A DNA stretch of 64,000 bases from assembly GCF_016908975.1 (NCBI RefSeq), contig NZ_JAFBEX010000007.1, forward strand, positions 62,001-126,000, given 5' to 3'. The notes beneath the pieces were generated by a model. That model ran no database searches. It saw only the letters and a list, made by a program, of their open reading frames with translations, and had not been told where the DNA came from. Both the position numbers and the translations under genes were made by a program. The stretch comes from Neobacillus cucumis. Its GTDB lineage: Bacteria > Bacillota > Bacilli > Bacillales > Cytobacillaceae. Each line of letters starts with the position of its first letter. The stretch's first letter is position 1. Below are positions 23,507-31,580 of this stretch, piece after piece.

Positions 23507-24970
23507 ATGACTTTATTTTATATCGGCATGTTTTTAAGTTTATGGACCCTCGGAACCATCATGCTGGTTAATAACTATAACAACAAATACACCTACTGGA
23601 TGAGTATTATGTTCCTTATTGCTGGGTTTGCCAGCTTTTCATTAGTGATTAACCAGAGTTTTCTCCCTTTTTTACGAGAACACGGTACCTCCCCTTTGCA
23701 AATCGAATACATACGGATTACGACGATTGGGCTTTGGGGAGTCGAATATCACTTTCTGCCATACCTGTTCTTAATGGGCAGTCTTGTATTCTCTGGTCGT
23801 TGTTCACGTAACATATACCACTTGTGCTTTTGGGGCTTACTTGTTCCAATTATGATCTATTTGTTTACTGTTCCAACCTACTATCCCGAAGCAAGATTTG
23901 GCGGAACCATTTTTAAAGTGATCTCGGGTCTTTATTTTTTTGCCGGCATCGTCATGTATCTCTTAAGTTACTATAAAGAAAAAAACCCCGTTTATCGGAG
24001 GAATCGCTTTCGAACAAATTTGGTGGTAATCGCCATTTCGTTCGTTTACTCCTCCGATTATTATGGGGTAAATTATATCTTAATTGGTAAACACGGCTTA
24101 GTGATGTCTAGTAATAACTTATGGCGATTTAATTTCCTCATTGTTATCTGGCTTGTGTTATTTTTTATTTATTTTGGCTTAAGGTATGGGTTTATGGGGA
24201 TTAAACTTCGGATTGAACAGCAGAAATTAGATTTTTCCATGCGATCACTTACTGAAGGAACGGTCATTCTTAATCATTCTCTAAAAAATGAAGTTCAAAA
24301 GATCACTTACTTAAGTGAAAGAATCAAAGATTCGATTCACTTTAATCAGAAGGAAGAAGCGTTACAGGATGTTTGCAATATTTTAAATGTTACCAAACAC
24401 ATGTTAGATATGGTCACGAGAATAAAGGAAAAGGCAGATGAGATTGTTTTAAAAGAACAACCGCAACAGCTAAGTCAGCTGCTTGATACCCAGCTACCGT
24501 CTATATCGACGATTTTACAGGAGAAAGGAATTACCCTTCAGAGACATTACCAGATCGATCCCGTTATCCTTTGTGACCCAGCTCATATCCAAGAGACATT
24601 CAGCAACATTTGCCTGAATGCTATTGATTCTATGGAACCTGGAAAAGGAAAGTTAGAAGTCATTTTAACTGAAATGCAAAAAGAGGTCGCACTCTTTATT
24701 AAAGATAATGGGTCTGGTATTTCCAAAGAGAATGCAGTCAAGATATTTGATCCGTTTTTCACTACCAAAAAAGGATCGCTTCATTATGGCTTGGGGCTTA
24801 GTTATTGTTACAGTGTTATGAAAAAACATGGTGGTACTCTAAAAATCTTTGCGAGTGAAATTGGTAAAGGGACCATTATGGAAATGCGTTTTCCCCGAAA
24901 GCGAATCCTGCAATTAAGAGCTTCTGACAAAAAAGACTACATGGCAGAGAGCAAAAAAATATCTGTTTAA
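23507..24970 (+). CDS. Membrane histidine kinase next to the lanthipeptide operon
   Basis: 487 residues. About seven membrane helices fill residues 1-235, a sensor without a recognised ligand domain. The H-box is V-I-L-N-H-S-L-K-N-E-V-Q-K-I, an unusual H-x-L-K-N form. The ATPase part has N-box N-I-C-L-N-A-I-D-S-M, G1 D-N-G-S-G-I, F-box D-P-F-F-T-T-K and G2 Y-G-L-G-L. It is divergent from the lan operon and followed after 114 bp by a response regulator. GGAGG lies before the ATG. Most likely it senses peptide or envelope stress and controls lan genes; this is inference from position. Confidence 0.88.
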   Translation: MTLFYIGMFLSLWTLGTIMLVNNYNNKYTYWMSIMFLIAGFASFSLVINQSFLPFLREHGTSPLQIEYIRITTIGLWGVEYHFLPYLFLMGSLVFSGRCSRNIYHLCFWGLLVPIMIYLFTVPTYYPEARFGGTIFKVISGLYFFAGIVMYLLSYYKEKNPVYRRNRFRTNLVVIAISFVYSSDYYGVNYILIGKHGLVMSSNNLWRFNFLIVIWLVLFFIYFGLRYGFMGIKLRIEQQKLDFSMRSLTEGTVILNHSLKNEVQKITYLSERIKDSIHFNQKEEALQDVCNILNVTKHMLDMVTRIKEKADEIVLKEQPQQLSQLLDTQLPSISTILQEKGITLQRHYQIDPVILCDPAHIQETFSNICLNAIDSMEPGKGKLEVILTEMQKEVALFIKDNGSGISKENAVKIFDPFFTTKKGSLHYGLGLSYCYSVMKKHGGTLKIFASEIGKGTIMEMRFPRKRILQLRASDKKDYMAESKKISV

Positions 24971-25084
24971 TAAAGTAGTTTTCATGTTGATAAAAAAACA
25001 CTAAAGCAGGATGGTCCATATACTATAACATTCTGCTAACCTGCGAGGTTAACAGTGAAACGGCTATAGGAGTGAGGGATAATA

Positions 25085-25657
25085 ATGGAGGGTTTCATTA
25101 AAGTGATGCTCGTTGAGGATGATGAATTTTGGCAAAAACAGCTGGCTCTAGATTTGAACAAAGAAGAGGATATTCAAGTAGTAAAAATAGCCGCAACTAA
25201 ACTAGAAGCCTTGAATTCTTTGGATTCAATCGAAATCGATGTTGTTCTAATGGATATTAACTTGACTGAGAATAAACTTGATGGATTAGAAGCTGCTAAG
25301 GAAATCACAAGAATAAAAGGTCTTAAGCCCAAAGTGATTATGCTAACTTCTCTCTCTGAACAGGAAGTCATTGTAAAAGCCTTCCAGAATGGAGCTGTGA
25401 ATTATATTACAAAATCTAATTTTCATGACATTGTAAAGGCTGTAAGAGATGCTTATGCCGACAAATCTTCTATTCATTGTGATGCTGCTTCTGCTATGCG
25501 GAACGAGTTACATTTGATGCAGCTTTCACCAAGTGAACGGGAAATATATGACCTACGCGAAAAGGGATTTAATAAAACCCAAATGTCTGAAATTCTTCAT
25601 AAATCTGTGAATACAATCAAAACTCAGTTACGGAGCATCCGAGACAAATTACAATAA
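25085..25657 (+). CDS. NarL/LuxR-type response regulator
   Basis: 190 residues: receiver domain with acidic pair E-D-D near residue 11, phospho-acceptor Asp in V-V-L-M-D-I-N-L (about residue 57), T-S in M-L-T-S and Lys in I-T-K-S. A LuxR-type helix-turn-helix is at the C-terminus (L-S-P-S-E-R-E-I-Y-D-L-R-E-K-G-F-N-K-T, then V-N-T-I-K-T-Q-L). It pairs with the upstream histidine kinase. AGGAGTGAGG precedes the ATG. The 114-bp gap to the kinase includes a small palindrome (TAACCT-GCG-AGGTTA). A lan operon activator is the likely role. Confidence 0.88.
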   Translation: MEGFIKVMLVEDDEFWQKQLALDLNKEEDIQVVKIAATKLEALNSLDSIEIDVVLMDINLTENKLDGLEAAKEITRIKGLKPKVIMLTSLSEQEVIVKAFQNGAVNYITKSNFHDIVKAVRDAYADKSSIHCDAASAMRNELHLMQLSPSEREIYDLREKGFNKTQMSEILHKSVNTIKTQLRSIRDKLQ

Positions 25658-25742
25658 GAAAAGAGTAAGGCGCCTAGGCTTCGGCGACAAACACAAGACG
25701 AGCCGATGACGCCTGTCCTCAAAATATCGGAAGTATCCATCG

Positions 25743-25996
25743 TTATATAAAAAGAGTACCAGCCATCATTTGATTTAAAGTTGTACCAACTGGTTGTCCA
25801 CCTCTTTGACGATTATCTCGGCGTTCTACAACGACAAGGAATTTACCTTTTTTCACAAGGCTCTCATAATGGTCAGCCTCTTCTTCAGTAAATCCTATTC
25901 CAACAAAAGCTCCCGTTAATCCGCCTAGTCCCGCGCCGGCAGCCGCCCCATTCAGACTAGCAGCTATTGGTCCTGCCGCGACAAGTGGTCCGATGC
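25743..25996 (-). pseudogene. 5'-truncated copy of the YflT-type stress gene
   Basis: 84 codons in an open frame match the C-terminal half of the stress proteins at 7049 and 49982: I-G-P-L-V-A-A-G-P-I-A-A-S-L, then E-E-E-A-D-H-Y-E-S-L-V-K-K-G-K-F-L-V-V-V-E-R-R, ending T-L-F-I-stop. Homology stops abruptly at about 25996, 7 bp from the livF stop codon, and an in-frame TAA lies just upstream with no start codon. The N-terminal YflT domain is lost. It is a remnant. Confidence 0.9.
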
Positions 25997-26003
25997 ATGT
26001 ATA

Positions 26004-26711
26004 TTAAGCCAAATAAGCTTCTTGAACTTGCTCATTGGCCATCAAATCCTTTCCATTTCCGTTCATCACAATTTCCCCAGTCTGAATGACATAGCCACGA
26101 TCAGCGATTTGCAGTGCTTGAAACGCATTTTGCTCCACCAATAGAATCGTCATCCCTTCTTTGTTTAGCTCTAAAATGATTTCAAATATTTGCTCGACTA
26201 TGATCGGTGCGAGTCCCATGGAGGGCTCATCTAACATGAGCACTTGCGGGTTCATCATTAACGCCCTTCCAATCGCCAGCATTTGCTGCTCACCGCCGCT
26301 CATGGTTCCTCCCTTTTGATCAAGCCGTTCTTCTAATCTAGGAAAATACTGATACACCCTTTCCATTCTCGTTTCCATTTCCTTTTTGTTTTTGAGAGCA
26401 AAAGCCCCAATTTGTAAATTTTCTTTTACAGACAACTTAGGAAAAATACGTCTTCCCTCAGGGACTTGCGCAATCCCCAGTAAGGAGGTTTTATGCGCAG
26501 GAGTATTGGTAATATCGTTTCCCTTATAATGAATGGTTCCGCTTTTTACCGGGATCTGTCCACTAATGGCTTTTAAGGTAGTGGACTTACCCGCCCCATT
26601 ACTTCCAATTAAGGTGACCACTTCACCCTGTCCGACTTCCAAGTCGATTCCTTTCAGTGCTTGTATGCCGCCATAGCTTGCTTGAACACCCTTCAATTCT
26701 AGTATCGTCAT
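26004..26711 (-). CDS. livF: LivF: branched-chain amino-acid ABC transporter ATPase
   Basis: 235 residues. Walker A G-S-N-G-A-G-K-S-T-T, signature M-S-G-G-E-Q-Q, Walker B V-L-M-L-D-E-P-S-M-G-L, H-loop position occupied by Q in V-E-Q-N-A, a known LivF feature. It powers uptake of Leu/Ile/Val or similar amino acids. The start is set at the second of two adjacent ATGs (26711; the other is 26714) from the spacing to GGGGGG. It is the last gene of the liv operon, adjoining a truncated stress gene. Confidence 0.92.
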   Translation of the reverse strand: MTILELKGVQASYGGIQALKGIDLEVGQGEVVTLIGSNGAGKSTTLKAISGQIPVKSGTIHYKGNDITNTPAHKTSLLGIAQVPEGRRIFPKLSVKENLQIGAFALKNKKEMETRMERVYQYFPRLEERLDQKGGTMSGGEQQMLAIGRALMMNPQVLMLDEPSMGLAPIIVEQIFEIILELNKEGMTILLVEQNAFQALQIADRGYVIQTGEIVMNGNGKDLMANEQVQEAYLA

Positions 26712-26724
26712 CATAATCCCCCCT

Positions 26725-27501
26725 TTAAGCGTGTGATAGAGCACCTTTTCCTAAATAGGCTTCAATCACCCTTGGATTTTTCCGTATTTCTGCTGGTTTC
26801 CCTTCTGCTATTTTTTCCCCATGATCTAAGACAAAAATATAATCCGAGATTTCCATGACTAATTTCATATCATGTTCAATCAAGATAATCGTTACATCCA
26901 GTTCCTCTCTTAATCTATCAATCAGCGAGGTTAATTCTTTCGTTTCCTTGGGGTTCATCCCTGCAGCTGGTTCATCCAAAAGCAGAACCTTCGGCTTTGT
27001 GGCCAGCGCCCTTGCGATTTCTAGACGCCGTTGAGCGCCATACGATAGATTCCCGGCACTTTCATTTAATAATTCGGCCAAACCGACATATTGAAGCAGC
27101 CGATAGGCTTCCCTCTGAGCGCCTGACTCTACTTTTCTAGCATGAGATAATTGAAATAATGTAGAGAACCAGTTCACCCTTAAGTGGTTATGCATTCCCA
27201 CCATCACGTTCTCTAATACTGGAATCTGATTAAACAGGCGGATATTTTGAAACGTCCTAGCGACACCGTGCCGCGCGACTGCGTCCGGTTTGTTACCCAC
27301 CAACGATTTTCCATTCAGTAAAATATCTCCCGAAGAAGGCTTATACACACCGGTAATCATATTAAAAAAGGTGGTTTTCCCAGCTCCATTTGGTCCAATC
27401 ACAGCTGTAATAGAATTCTTTTGTACATTCATATTAATATTGGTATTCGCCTGTAACCCGCCAAAGCTTTTCGATAATTCTTTCACTTCTAACACATTCA
27501 A
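26725..27501 (-). CDS. livG: LivG: branched-chain amino-acid ABC transporter ATPase
   Basis: 258 residues. Walker A G-P-N-G-A-G-K-T-T, signature L-S-Y-G-A-Q-R-R-L-E-I-A-R-A-L, Walker B V-L-L-L-D-E-P-A-A-G-M-N-P, and the LivG-type ending V-I-E-A-Y-L-G. A long insert after the Q-loop with V-A-R-H-G-V-A-R-T-F-Q-N-I-R-L is typical of LivG. GGGAGGT precedes the ATG by 11 nt. Partner ATPase of LivF in the LivHM permease. Confidence 0.93.
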   Translation of the reverse strand: MNVLEVKELSKSFGGLQANTNINMNVQKNSITAVIGPNGAGKTTFFNMITGVYKPSSGDILLNGKSLVGNKPDAVARHGVARTFQNIRLFNQIPVLENVMVGMHNHLRVNWFSTLFQLSHARKVESGAQREAYRLLQYVGLAELLNESAGNLSYGAQRRLEIARALATKPKVLLLDEPAAGMNPKETKELTSLIDRLREELDVTIILIEHDMKLVMEISDYIFVLDHGEKIAEGKPAEIRKNPRVIEAYLGKGALSHA

Positions 27502-27506
27502 GCTGT

Positions 27507-28802
27507 CTACCTCCCATTCACGCTTTCGATTTTCTCATTTGCCACCAATACGACCTTGCTTTCAGGGACTTCGTTTTCCATTAATTTTTCCGGATTATAG
27601 GTCCTATTTTTCGCCGGCAATAATCCTTTGGAACGATACAAGGCAATCAGGATCAATAAACCCCCAAAGATAAACCGCTGCATTTTAACAGGCGAAAGGG
27701 CATCTGGAATGGTAAACACGCCACTTGAGCTTAAGGTATTTAACCAATTGGTAACTTCCGTTAGGACTTGTAAATTGAGGATCGTGACAACCGCCGCTCC
27801 TAAAATGACGCCTGGGATGCTTCCCATTCCCCCTAATAACACCATCACCAGAATGTTCGTTGATTCCAACAGGGTGAAGCTGGTTGGATCCACAAAGGTT
27901 TGTTTGGCTGCAAAGACGACTCCCATCATCCCCGAAAAGGAGGCTCCGATGGCAAAGGCGGTTAATTTGGTTTTCACAAGCGGAATTCCCATGGCCTGTG
28001 CAGCGATCTCATTTTCTCTTACCGCTTTCCACGCGCGTCCTAATTTCGAATGTTCTAGATTCCTGACAATAAAAATGACGAGAATCACAATGGCCAGGAC
28101 AACATAATAAAATTGATTTGGATACATCAGCTTGATGCCAAATATTTCTGGCGGAGTAATGGAAGAAAGCCCCATGGCACCGTTTGTAATGTTCACCGGC
28201 TTATCTAAGTTATTAAAAACGATTCGAATAATTTCACCAAAGCCTAAGGTAACAATCGCCAGATAGTCACCTTTGACCCTTAGGACAGGGATCCCCAGAA
28301 GGACACCAAATAAGGCAGCCACAAAGCATCCGATTAAGATAAAAATCCAGAAACTCTCCCCTGAAAGAGGATATTTTCCAAAAGGCATAAACTGTGAAGC
28401 TTGGGCTGTTGCAAATATGCCATATGTATAAGCTCCTACCGCGAAAAAGGCGACAAATCCCAGGTCCAATAGGCCGGCAAAGCCAACTACGATGTTTAAA
28501 CCTAGAGCCATAGCTACATATATCCCGACAAACGTTGCTACTTCCATGTAAGATTGATAGGCCGCTCCATGACTAGCCGCGAACGGAAGCAGTCCTCCCA
28601 AAATCCCGATGCCAATGATCCATTTGAGTTTATTTCCTAGGTTCAAGAAATATAAAATGAGGATGGATAAGAGCAGTAATAAGAAAGAAATCACCGAAGT
28701 GTCCGCAAAATACAAGCTGGCCGCTGTCACGATAACATAGGCGGCGAAAAATAGTATTTGTACTCTTGTTTTAGTAAAGAGACTGTTTAGTCGTTCTTTC
28801 AT
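27507..28802 (-). CDS. livM: LivM: branched-chain amino-acid ABC permease
   Basis: 431 residues with about ten membrane helices. The family region G-L-N-I-V-V-G-F-A-G-L-L-D-L-G-F-V-A-F is present, as is the EAA-like loop A-W-K-A-V-R-E-N-E-I-A-A-Q-A-M-G-I. It has a longer hydrophilic C-terminal tail (about 35 residues) than usual. The start is placed at the ATG at 28802 (AGGTG 6 nt upstream); the frame also opens at a GTG at 28811. It lies 9 bp after livH. Confidence 0.92.
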   Translation of the reverse strand: MKERLNSLFTKTRVQILFFAAYVIVTAASLYFADTSVISFLLLLLSILILYFLNLGNKLKWIIGIGILGGLLPFAASHGAAYQSYMEVATFVGIYVAMALGLNIVVGFAGLLDLGFVAFFAVGAYTYGIFATAQASQFMPFGKYPLSGESFWIFILIGCFVAALFGVLLGIPVLRVKGDYLAIVTLGFGEIIRIVFNNLDKPVNITNGAMGLSSITPPEIFGIKLMYPNQFYYVVLAIVILVIFIVRNLEHSKLGRAWKAVRENEIAAQAMGIPLVKTKLTAFAIGASFSGMMGVVFAAKQTFVDPTSFTLLESTNILVMVLLGGMGSIPGVILGAAVVTILNLQVLTEVTNWLNTLSSSGVFTIPDALSPVKMQRFIFGGLLILIALYRSKGLLPAKNRTYNPEKLMENEVPESKVVLVANEKIESVNGR

Positions 28803-28811
28803 CCCTATCAC

Positions 28812-29798
28812 CTACACTTTCTCGACGATTGCTTTGCCAAACAATCCTTCTGGTTTGAAAATAAGGACCACAATTAAGATGATAAAAGCGAATACATCCT
28901 TATACTCTGCTCCAAACATACCACCTGTTATTTCGGACAGATTGGCTGCTGCGAACATTTCAAGCATTCCAATAATTAATCCTCCTGCCATGGCCCCGCG
29001 GATATTTCCGATCCCACCTAGAACCGCGGCTGTAAAGGCTTTAATTCCCAAAATAAAACCAATATAAGGGTCAATAGTTCCATATTGAATCGTAAATAAC
29101 ACACCTGTTGCCCCGCCCAATGCGGACCCTACAAAAAAAGTAACTGAAATGACTTTGTTTACATTTATGGACATCAATGCCGCTGTTTCCCGATCCTGAG
29201 CTACGGCTCTGATCGCCATCCCCCATTTCGATCGATTAACAAAGAGATTTAAGCCAAACATCATAACAAATGCCACCACAATGACCACAAGGAAGGTCAT
29301 TTTAAAGGAAGCGTCATGCAATTGTGGCAAAATCGTCGATATTTTGAGCTTCATTTGACCATTGAAAAGTTCCGGTGCATTCACGATATAGTTTCCTTGC
29401 TTTAATTCCGCGATAAAACGGACAATATCTTGGAGAAGAAAGGATACCCCAATCGCGGTGATTAAAGTGATTAATTTAGGTGCATTTCGCAGCGGTCGAT
29501 AGGCCACTCTTTCAATTCCCATCCCCAAGAAGCCTGTTATGACGCTTGTCACAAGTAACACTATCAGGAGAACCAAAATAGCCGGCATAAAGGAAAGCCA
29601 TCCTAAACCAGTAAAGGTTAGTAAAATCGCTGTGCCAATAAAAGCACCTGTCATAAAAATTTCTCCATGAGCAAAGTTAATGAGTTCCAGTATTCCGTAA
29701 ACCATCGTATAACCGATAGCGATGACCGCATAAACGGCACCCAGTGTCAGCCCGTCAATCAGTACTTGCGGCAATGTCTGAAGGATTTGTGCCAGCAT
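28812..29798 (-). CDS. livH: LivH: branched-chain amino-acid ABC permease
   Basis: 328 residues, about eight or nine helices. The N-terminal L-T-L-G-A-V-Y-A-V-I-A-I-G-Y-T-M-V-Y-G-I-L-E-L-I-N-F-A-H-G family block and the EAA loop W-G-M-A-I-R-A-V-A-Q-D-R-E-T-A-A-L-M are unmistakable. AAGGAG precedes the ATG by 10 nt. An apparent terminator lies between it and livJ upstream, which would set a higher level of binding protein than of permease. Confidence 0.93.
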   Translation of the reverse strand: MLAQILQTLPQVLIDGLTLGAVYAVIAIGYTMVYGILELINFAHGEIFMTGAFIGTAILLTFTGLGWLSFMPAILVLLIVLLVTSVITGFLGMGIERVAYRPLRNAPKLITLITAIGVSFLLQDIVRFIAELKQGNYIVNAPELFNGQMKLKISTILPQLHDASFKMTFLVVIVVAFVMMFGLNLFVNRSKWGMAIRAVAQDRETAALMSINVNKVISVTFFVGSALGGATGVLFTIQYGTIDPYIGFILGIKAFTAAVLGGIGNIRGAMAGGLIIGMLEMFAAANLSEITGGMFGAEYKDVFAFIILIVVLIFKPEGLFGKAIVEKV

Positions 29799-29824
29799 AT
29801 GATCACGACTCCTTTTTTCTTAAG

Positions 29825-29859
29825 TAAAAAAGGGTACGGATAAAATTCACATACCCTTT
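29825..29859 (-). terminator. Intercistronic terminator between livJ and livH
   Basis: AAAGGGTA (29829-29836) pairs with TACCCTTT (29852-29859); the minus-strand transcript continues TTTTTACTT. It would stop part of the transcripts after livJ. Confidence 0.75.
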
Positions 29860-29871
29860 CAAACGTTATTT

Positions 29872-31059
29872 TTATTTACTAATTTCTCCTACAACGGTTG
29901 CAGGGTACTTCGCTTCATTAAACTTATAAATGTAAATCTTGGCATACTGATTGTCGCCCTTGTCATCAAAACCAACTTTGGTTCCGATACCTTGATAATC
30001 ACGAATTGCGCGAATCGCATCTCTTACCTGTGCACGTGTTGGCAGCTTCCCGTCATTTTTGTCAATCGCATTTTCAATCGCTTGTAATATGACTCCTGCA
30101 CTATCGTAGGCATATGCAGAATATCCTTCAATATTTTTATTAAACTGGTTCTTATATTCCTCAGAAAACTTCTTGCCCTCAGCTGATTTGGTCACATCGC
30201 CAGCAATGGAAGTTAAATAGGCATTCTTGACGGCAACTCCTGCAATTTCGACAAATGATGATGAATCCAAACCATCACCGCCCATAAATGGAATATCAAT
30301 GCCTTTGTCATGAGCTTGTTTAACAATCAGCCCACCTTCGGCATAGAGACCGCCAAAGTAAATCATATCTGGCTTTTTATCCGCTACTTGGTTTAAAACG
30401 CCATTGAAATCCTTTTCCCCAACGGTAATTCCTTCATATCCAACAATTTTTGCTCCCAAATCTTCCGCTGCTTTCTTAAAAGCATCTGCTAAGCCTGTCC
30501 CATAAGCCGTTTTATCTTGAATAATAAAGATTTTTTTCGCTTTTAAGGTGTTTACCGCAAATTGTGCACCAGCCGGTCCTTGGAAATCATCGCGTGCGAC
30601 GACTCGATTGGTCACTTTTAAACCTCTGTCTGTCACTGCGGTTGCGGTATTTGCCGGTGAAACCATTGGGATTGAGTATTTTTCATAGATTTCTGAGGAT
30701 GGGATGGCCACTCCAGAATTCATATGACCGACAATGGCCAAGATGTCTTTATCCGCTGCGATTAATTGCGCATTGGCAACCCCTTTTTTAGGATCGGCTT
30801 GATCATCATAAGGAACCAACTGTAAATCAAACCCTAGCTTTTTAAATTCTGCTTTTTTGTCCTCAAGCGCCAATTGTGCTCCTAATTTAATCGCCTCCCC
30901 CTGTGTGGCACTTCCACCAGATAATGGTGATTGGGTTGCGATTTTAATAACGTTTTTTCCCTCGCTTGAGCTTGAAGTCGTGCTGGATGAACATCCAGTA
31001 ATCGTACCTACTGTTAGGGCTGAAAGTAAGAATAGTGTTGATAATTTTTTAGAAAACAT
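29872..31059 (-). CDS. livJ: LivJ-type branched-chain amino-acid binding lipoprotein
   Basis: 395 residues. A lipoprotein signal peptide ends T-I-T-G-C-S-S-S (lipobox Cys near residue 23), so the protein is anchored outside the membrane. The mature part is a periplasmic-binding type I fold with P-L-S-G-G-S-A-T-Q-G-E-A, a standard ligand loop, and A-Y-D-S-A-G-V-I-L-Q-A-I near the end. Ser/Thr in the first loop bind the ligand carboxylate. GAGGGGGG precedes the ATG. It captures substrate for LivHMGF. Confidence 0.93.
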   Translation of the reverse strand: MFSKKLSTLFLLSALTVGTITGCSSSTTSSSSEGKNVIKIATQSPLSGGSATQGEAIKLGAQLALEDKKAEFKKLGFDLQLVPYDDQADPKKGVANAQLIAADKDILAIVGHMNSGVAIPSSEIYEKYSIPMVSPANTATAVTDRGLKVTNRVVARDDFQGPAGAQFAVNTLKAKKIFIIQDKTAYGTGLADAFKKAAEDLGAKIVGYEGITVGEKDFNGVLNQVADKKPDMIYFGGLYAEGGLIVKQAHDKGIDIPFMGGDGLDSSSFVEIAGVAVKNAYLTSIAGDVTKSAEGKKFSEEYKNQFNKNIEGYSAYAYDSAGVILQAIENAIDKNDGKLPTRAQVRDAIRAIRDYQGIGTKVGFDDKGDNQYAKIYIYKFNEAKYPATVVGEISK

Positions 31060-31239
31060 CTTTTTGACCCCCCTCGAATTTTTAGTGATCCCAATATGTA
31101 TGTATTAGTACCTACCTCCCTTAATATCTAAATTTAAAAGGAGCTCTCTTTTAACAAAAGTATAGTAGTTGTTAGAATACCTGTCTTAATCCTTGTCAGG
31201 TTTTTTAACTATCTTTTTCAATAGACTACGAGACTTTTT

Positions 31240-31280
31240 TTAAAAATAAAAAATCCGGTTACGTCGATCGTAACCGGATT
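31240..31280 (-). terminator. Perfect terminator-like hairpin upstream of livJ
   Basis: AATCCGGTTACG (31252-31263) and CGTAACCGGATT (31269-31280) pair perfectly; the minus-strand transcript then has TTTTTTATTTTTA. No minus-strand gene lies upstream to be ended, so it may be a leader attenuator of liv, or the end of a small transcript. Confidence 0.7.
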
Positions 31281-31472
31281 AGGACTTATTGATGAGTTTT
31301 TGAGGGGTTCGAATATTTATATTAAGGGATGTAAGTTACTTATGTATGGCTACTTAGATATTCACTAATAGGAATAAAAAGGAATTATAATTGTTTTATA
31401 AACGGCACAATCGTATAATTGTGTGAAAAAGGATGCTTAACATGCATAAACGGCCTTACCTAATATTGTTTG
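31281..31472. other. Divergent liv/MFS control region without a gene
   Basis: AT-rich. Contains a CACAAT-ATTGTG hairpin near 31406. I looked for T-box or known riboswitch cores (including the GGGTGGNACCGCG element) and saw none. Confidence 0.4.
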
Positions 31473-31503
31473 CCATGCAATTATAATATTGTATGGTTTT
31501 TTT
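31473..31503 (+). terminator. Plus-strand terminator-like hairpin before the MFS gene
   Basis: CCATGCAAT (31473-31481) pairs with ATTGTATGG (31488-31496), one G-U, followed by seven T. No plus-strand gene lies upstream, so a leader attenuator or a small RNA end is suggested. Confidence 0.6.
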
Positions 31504-31580
31504 GCACGTGTTATGATGATTCAAATCATGTTGGAAATATAATAAATATAGAACTAGATTTTAGAAAGGTAGGTTAGGTG

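Noticed and set aside
26004..31059. ABC genes as a lantibiotic immunity transporter
   Set aside because: All five genes have clear LivFGMHJ signatures, including an amino-acid binding lipoprotein.
31060..31580. T-box or other known riboswitch before liv or the MFS gene
   Set aside because: No T-box core or other conserved riboswitch sequence was found; only simple hairpins.
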